Source: Bog-473 sp963726005 (GTDB lineage Bacteria; Actinomycetota; Acidimicrobiia; Acidimicrobiales; RAAP-2). From it: 64,000 nt of DNA. Below the pieces are notes generated by a model. That model had not been told where the DNA came from. It saw only the letters and a list, made by a program, of their open reading frames with translations, and did no database searches. Below are positions 60,009 to 64,000 of this stretch, one piece after another. A program made the translations under genes and the position numbers. The stretch spans positions 310,001 to 374,000 of the forward strand of contig CAVSAT010000012.1 in assembly GCA_963726005.1 (NCBI GenBank), given 5' to 3'. Each line of letters opens with the position of its first letter. The stretch's first letter is position 1.

Positions 60009-60881
60009 ATGAAGGACCTGCGTGACAAGGTGGCCGTGGTGACCGGCGGGGCCAGCGGGATCGGGCTTGCCTTGGTGCAGGCCTTCGTGAGGGAGGGGAT
60101 GCACGTCGTGGTGGCGGACGTGGATCCCGCAGCCCTCGCAGCGGCCGAGGCGCAGTTCGGCGACTCCGACAGCGTGACCGTGTGCGCGACCGACGTCACC
60201 GACGCCGCGTCGGTGACGAGGTTGGCGGGCACCGTCTACGAACGCTTCGGCGCCTGCCACGTCCTGTGCAACAACGCGGGCGTCGGCGCTCCCAGCGCGA
60301 AGGTGTGGCAGACGACGCCCAATGACTGGAGTTGGGTCTTGAGTGTGAATCTGACCGGCGTCGTCAACGGCATCCACGCCTTCGTCCCCCGCATGCTCTC
60401 GTCCGGCGAAGAGGGTCATGTGATCAACACCTCGTCGTCGGATGGCCCGATCGCACCGCTCCCCTCTGCTTCGGTGTACGCGGCCAGCAAGGCCGCTGTC
60501 TCCGTGCTCACGGAATGCCTCGCGGCGCAGCTCGTCGAGGAGGGAGACCTGGTCCGTGCGTCGGTGTTCTACCCGTCGGGTGGGCTCTTGCGCACCGGCC
60601 TGTGGACCTCCGAGAGGACCCGGCCGGCGGACCTCGCCCGCGAGCGGCCCCGCGAGACCGAGGCCATGACCCCCGAACGACTCGAGGAAATGGCACAGAC
60701 GGCGGGGCGCGAGCTGCGCTGGCAACCGCTCGACGAACTCGCCGCGCTGGTCGTCGACGGGATCAAGGAGAGCCGGTTCGTGATGATGAAGGATGCCGCT
60801 GACGCCGCCGAGACCTTGCGGTCTCGGTCGGATGCCTTCGCCGCGTGCGCGCTCCCGACGCCCGTGGCTCATCTCGGATGA
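60009..60881 (+). CDS. SDR family oxidoreductase
   Basis: A 290-residue classical short-chain dehydrogenase. The cofactor motif is TGGASGIG near residue 12, an acidic VVADVD after the second strand (NAD preference), NNAG near residue 93, the catalytic Ser in VINTSSSDG and YAASKAAV. It would oxidise or reduce a hydroxyl or keto group. GGGGAGG at 59995-60001 supports the ATG. It is followed 33 bp later by a substrate-binding-like protein. Confidence 0.9.
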   Translation: MKDLRDKVAVVTGGASGIGLALVQAFVREGMHVVVADVDPAALAAAEAQFGDSDSVTVCATDVTDAASVTRLAGTVYERFGACHVLCNNAGVGAPSAKVWQTTPNDWSWVLSVNLTGVVNGIHAFVPRMLSSGEEGHVINTSSSDGPIAPLPSASVYAASKAAVSVLTECLAAQLVEEGDLVRASVFYPSGGLLRTGLWTSERTRPADLARERPRETEAMTPERLEEMAQTAGRELRWQPLDELAALVVDGIKESRFVMMKDAADAAETLRSRSDAFAACALPTPVAHLG

Positions 60882-60914
60882 TGGCTGAACCCATCGACCA
60901 CGAAAGGACCGATC

Positions 60915-62246
60915 ATGTCTGACACACACGAATACGCCGAGCGTCTCTTTCCCGAGCCCGTCGATCTCGGGATCGCTGAGCCTGACCGCGCTGTCTCCTC
61001 GGTCGAGCACGGGACGCGGGCCCATCTCGAGGGGAGTGGTGGCGACGCCACGACCTGGTACGAAGGGACCGGCGCGGCCAGCGACCAGGCGGTCCAGAAC
61101 ATCACGATCTACCCGCCGACGCGCGGCGTCACGACGCAGGGTGACGCCTTCGAACCCGTGAAGATCGGCGTGCTGATCGACATGGACCTCAATCAGCTGC
61201 TGGCCGACTGGATCGACCCCACGATCCTTGCCATCGAGGACGCCCTCAACGAGGGAGTGTGGGCGCGCTCGCCCGTGCAGCTGGTGATCGCCGACGCCCG
61301 CGGATTGCCCCGCGAGAATTACAAGAAGGTGATCGAGGGCTACCGGTGGCTTGTCGAGCAGGGCTGCGTCGTCGTGTTGGGACCGATGATCTCGGACAAT
61401 TCGCTGGTCTTGCAGGAGACCGCGAACGAGCTCGGCGTGTCCTGCCTGGGTTGGACCGGCGCCCGCCGGTTTGCCTCCGAGTACTGCTTCACGGTAGCCA
61501 ACGGCGACGTCCCGACCGAAGGTGTGATGTGCGCCAACTGGCTCCATCAGCAGGGCCTGACCAAGGTGGGGCTCTTCTGGGAGGCGGGCTCATCAGGACG
61601 CGACTACGCCGACTTCTTCCGCGACGAGGCCATTCGCCTCGGCCTGACCATCACCCGGGAGGTCAAGCTGGAGCCCAATCCTCGCGATCTCCAGGCGCAC
61701 TTGGAGGCCATGCGGGAGGCGGGCACGCAAGGCCTCTACTACGGCGGGTACGGGTACGCCTCCTACCACTTCGGTCCGGCGTTGCAGGCGCTCGGCTGGG
61801 ACCCGCCCCGGATCATGGGGACCGCGTTCATGTTCTACTCGAACAAGAATCAGTGGGGGGCAGGCATCGAGGGCTGGCACGGGATCGATCAGCTCGGCGA
61901 AGACGGAGCCAACCCCAACTACAACGCCATGGTGCAGCGCTTCACCAAGCGGTTCGGGCGCGAGGCGCGTAACGTCGTCGTCGCACTGGCGTACGACACG
62001 GCCCGAGTCGCCATCCACGGCATTGCGAACGCCGACATTCCCGAGCCGCGCTGGGTGCGAGACGGCATCGAGCGGATTCGTTGGATGCCCGCGACGAACG
62101 GTGGTCCTTCGACCTACATCCAATTCGGCCCCGGAGACCACAAGGGGTACAAAGGCGACTTCCTGACCATTCGGGAATTGCGCGGCGGTGCGCTGCACTT
62201 CGGCGGCTACTTCCGGCCCGAGTGGCCGTCGAACGCCGCGCCGTGA
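60915..62246 (+). CDS. ABC-type branched-chain substrate-binding protein without signal peptide
   Basis: A 443-residue protein. Residues about 80-430 match the periplasmic-binding type I fold (VKIGVLIDMDLNQLLADWID, GPMISDNSLVLQETANELGV, GLFWEAGSSGRDYADF, GLYYGGYGYASY). The N-terminus MSDTHEYAERLFPEPVDLG is charged, with no signal sequence or lipobox. So it may be a cytoplasmic sensor (as in amidase regulators) or a receptor with an unusual export route. GAAAGGA-type bases precede the ATG. Confidence 0.82.
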   Translation: MSDTHEYAERLFPEPVDLGIAEPDRAVSSVEHGTRAHLEGSGGDATTWYEGTGAASDQAVQNITIYPPTRGVTTQGDAFEPVKIGVLIDMDLNQLLADWIDPTILAIEDALNEGVWARSPVQLVIADARGLPRENYKKVIEGYRWLVEQGCVVVLGPMISDNSLVLQETANELGVSCLGWTGARRFASEYCFTVANGDVPTEGVMCANWLHQQGLTKVGLFWEAGSSGRDYADFFRDEAIRLGLTITREVKLEPNPRDLQAHLEAMREAGTQGLYYGGYGYASYHFGPALQALGWDPPRIMGTAFMFYSNKNQWGAGIEGWHGIDQLGEDGANPNYNAMVQRFTKRFGREARNVVVALAYDTARVAIHGIANADIPEPRWVRDGIERIRWMPATNGGPSTYIQFGPGDHKGYKGDFLTIRELRGGALHFGGYFRPEWPSNAAP

Positions 62247-62264
62247 GGCCGCCGTGCCGCGGCG

Positions 62265-62702
62265 TCAGCCTCCGAGCGGGTGGAAGTAGGGGAGGGCGAC
62301 GGACTCCGACGCCGCCTGGAACGTGACCTCGAGCGCCATCCCCTCGTGCAGGTCCCGCGGGGCGCAGCCCACGACGGCACTCAGGAACCACCACCCCTCG
62401 TCGAGCGCGATCACCGCGGGCACGTAGGGCACGACGAACGACTGATGCGGTGGACGCCACACCACCGTCCAGCTGTAGAGCGACCCCCGCCCGCCGCTCG
62501 GCTCCCACCCCAGCGTCGTCTGACGGCACTGGGAGCAGGCTGCGAACGCCCGCAGGGCGCGCGCGCCGCAGTGCGTGCACCTCGGCAGGACCAGCCGTCC
62601 CTCCCGGCACCCTTCCCAGAACGGGTGTGAACGAGCGGACGGCACCGGGAGAGGGATGCCGGGCGGCTGGGGGACGAGCATGGGGGCCCCCGTGGTGCTC
62701 AC
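62265..62702 (-). CDS. Zn-ribbon and OB-fold protein (DUF35)
   Basis: A 145-residue DUF35 protein. The zinc ribbon cysteines are in CTHCGARALRAFAACSQC (about residues 41-58), followed by an OB-fold beginning GSLYSWTVVWRPPH. GTG 62702 overlaps the stop of the thiolase-fold gene (GTGA), so the two are co-translated in the order thiolase-fold, DUF35 (opposite to the pair at 46244-47775). It converges on the substrate-binding-like gene. Confidence 0.88.
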   Translation of the reverse strand: MSTTGAPMLVPQPPGIPLPVPSARSHPFWEGCREGRLVLPRCTHCGARALRAFAACSQCRQTTLGWEPSGGRGSLYSWTVVWRPPHQSFVVPYVPAVIALDEGWWFLSAVVGCAPRDLHEGMALEVTFQAASESVALPYFHPLGG

Positions 62703-63856
62703 GGCCGGGCACTCCCCAGGAGGATGACGTCTGCGAAGAGGGCGCCTGATCCCCCGTTGGAGCACAACGCCACTTCCGCGCCGGCGACCTGCATGCTCGG
62801 GCAGTCACCGCGGAGCTGGCGGACACCACGGGCCACCCGCTGAAACTGCTGGGCCGCCACCCCGGGGTGGCTGAAGGACATGGTGCCGCCGTCCGTGGTG
62901 ACCGGGAGGCTCCCTCCGGGGCTGATCGCCCCCGACTCGACCATCGGCCCTCCCTCACCGGGCTCACAGAACCCGTAGGCCTCGAGCTGCCGGATGATCT
63001 CGAAGGAGAAGGGGTCGTAGATCTCCGCGACGTCCACGTCCGGAGGCCCGAGCCCCGCCATCGCGAAGGCGGCGCCGGCGGCGTGGGCCCCGACCCGCCC
63101 CGCCGGCTCGCCGCCCGGTCGAGCGGTGTAGTCCCACACGGGCGCCACCGTGTACGCAGGGCCGTAGCTGTCGCTGCCACAGCCCAGGATCCAGACCGGG
63201 TTGTGGTGCTCCAAGGCCCGGTCTGCCCCCGTCAGGACCAGGGCGCAACCACCTTCGGAGGTGGTGGCGCAGTCGAGGAGGTGAAAGGGCTCCGCGATGA
63301 GCGGTGAGGCCAGCACGTCTTCCGCGGTGAAGGGTCCGCGCCCGTGGTACACCGCTTCGGGGTTGTGGTGCCCGTTGGTCCGGATCACCGCGGCAGCGGT
63401 GGCGAGTTGGTGTTCGGTGGTGCCGAAGCGGAGCATGTGCCGCCGGGCCATGAGGGCGAATTCGGCCGCAGTGAACAGCCCGAAACCCGCCACCAACTCG
63501 TTGGGTGGCGTCGTCCAGGGCGCCGACACGGTATCGGCCAGCAGGCCGGCGCCACCGGCCAGGACGAGGACAACCCGGCATTGCCCCGAGGTGATCAGCG
63601 TGGCGGCGTCGACGATCGTCGGGATTCCGAGGCCGCTCGGACGGCGGACGCAGGGCCCGAGGCCCAACTCCAGCACCGCGTCGGCGGCGGGTCCCCCGAC
63701 CACCCCGTCCACGTCGCGGGCGTCGATGCCCGCGTCGTCGAGGGCGCCGAGGGCCGCTTGCAACGCGATCGACGAGGAGTCGTGCCCTGGCAACCGGCGA
63801 GCTTGAGGGGTGTTGTGGACGCCGACGATGGCGACGTCGCGGAACGGATGGCTCAC
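62699..63856 (-). CDS. Thiolase-fold protein lacking the nucleophilic cysteine
   Basis: A 385-residue thiolase-fold protein. The nucleophile loop reads VRRPSGLGIPTIVDAATLIT with no cysteine, as in SCP-x/Ltp-like proteins. The later loops EIYDPFSFEIIRQLEAYGFC and TTDGGTMSFSHPG follow the family. It is likely the aldolase-type partner of the DUF35 protein that follows it. An acyl-CoA ligase ends 13 bp upstream on the same strand. Confidence 0.85.
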   Translation of the reverse strand: MSHPFRDVAIVGVHNTPQARRLPGHDSSSIALQAALGALDDAGIDARDVDGVVGGPAADAVLELGLGPCVRRPSGLGIPTIVDAATLITSGQCRVVLVLAGGAGLLADTVSAPWTTPPNELVAGFGLFTAAEFALMARRHMLRFGTTEHQLATAAAVIRTNGHHNPEAVYHGRGPFTAEDVLASPLIAEPFHLLDCATTSEGGCALVLTGADRALEHHNPVWILGCGSDSYGPAYTVAPVWDYTARPGGEPAGRVGAHAAGAAFAMAGLGPPDVDVAEIYDPFSFEIIRQLEAYGFCEPGEGGPMVESGAISPGGSLPVTTDGGTMSFSHPGVAAQQFQRVARGVRQLRGDCPSMQVAGAEVALCSNGGSGALFADVILLGSARP

Positions 63857-63869
63857 CGCCGCCAGGATG

Positions 63870-64000
63870 TCACGCCGGCGCGGTGGAGCGGAGCCGGAAG
63901 CGCTGCACCTTGCCGCTGGCCGTCAGGGGGAGCTCGTCGACCAGGACAACTGAACGCGGCACCTTGTAGTTGGCCATGTTGTCCCGGCACCACGCGATGA
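63870..64000 (-). CDS. AMP-binding acyl-CoA synthetase, C-terminal end only
   Basis: The last 43 codons of an ANL ligase extend past the window edge. They read NMANYKVPRSVVLVDELPLT and then ASGKVQRFRL, where the Lys in ASGKVQ is the usual catalytic lysine. The gene stops 13 bp before the thiolase-fold gene. Only the C-terminal end is visible, so substrate is unknown. Confidence 0.85.
   Translation of the reverse strand, partial: IAWCRDNMANYKVPRSVVLVDELPLTASGKVQRFRLRSTAPA

Noticed and set aside
59880..61547. 555-codon minus-strand frame opposite the SDR and binding-protein genes
   Set aside because: Shadow of two well-supported genes; no recognisable domain.
1..64000. CRISPR arrays, insertion sequences, tRNA genes or phage genes
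   Set aside because: No repeat-spacer pattern, transposase or integrase motif, tRNA-like cloverleaf or phage protein was seen.

Overview
The window is one continuous stretch of high-GC bacterial DNA, clearly above 60% GC by eye. Genes are tightly packed, many starts overlap the previous stop (GTGA, ATGA, TGATG), and GTG starts are common. The gene content points to the Actinobacteria: a DevS/DevR-like two-component pair with DosR-type boxes, a KstR-like TetR, fused CaiB/BaiF CoA-transferases, many amidohydrolase-2 proteins, and DUF35 plus thiolase-like pairs. My best guess is a soil or water member of the Acidimicrobiia or a close relative; this is inference. I saw no tRNA, rRNA, CRISPR array or insertion sequence.

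Region 1 (1-6.3 kb) is housekeeping: the 3' end of 5-oxoprolinase subunit A, a fused subunit B/C, a TSUP anion exporter, an EthD-like protein, a CYTH-CHAD protein and a NUDIX hydrolase. Region 2 (6.5-15 kb) looks like a dormancy or hypoxia island. It holds a zinc alcohol dehydrogenase, a GNAT acetyltransferase overlapping a histone-deacetylase-like deacetylase, three universal stress proteins, a GAF histidine kinase divergent from a NarL/DevR response regulator, a STAS-like protein, a small coiled-coil protein, a CBS-domain protein, and a wrecked remnant of an Rv2004c-like kinase. Five good matches to the DevR/DosR box, plus one weak one, lie in its promoter gaps, so I propose a DosR-like regulon.

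Region 3 (15.3-64 kb) is a large catabolic island for acyl-CoA chemistry. It has a CoA-transferase, an HSL esterase, VOC and EthD proteins, GntR, MarR and two TetR regulators, seven amidohydrolase-2 genes (one frameshifted, one lacking its metal ligands), acyl-CoA ligases, two acyl-CoA dehydrogenases, three enoyl-CoA hydratases, a MaoC/FAS1-like dehydratase (frameshifted), two tandem-fused CaiB/BaiF transferases, one normal thiolase and three thiolase-fold proteins without the nucleophilic cysteine, DUF35 partners, two SDRs, a P450, a Rieske oxygenase and a branched-chain-type ABC transporter with a fused permease. Together they suggest uptake, CoA activation, oxidation and retro-aldol or thiolytic shortening of a bulky hydrophobic carboxylic acid, possibly isoprenoid or steroid-like. 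The substrate is not shown by the sequence.

The most striking structural signals are a perfect 335-bp repeat shared by two neighbouring enoyl-CoA hydratase genes whose 5' halves differ, the cluster of DosR-like boxes, tandem CaiB fusions in which only the second half keeps the catalytic aspartate, near-perfect palindromes beside the MarR and KstR-like genes, and AT-rich islands set directly before catabolic genes.
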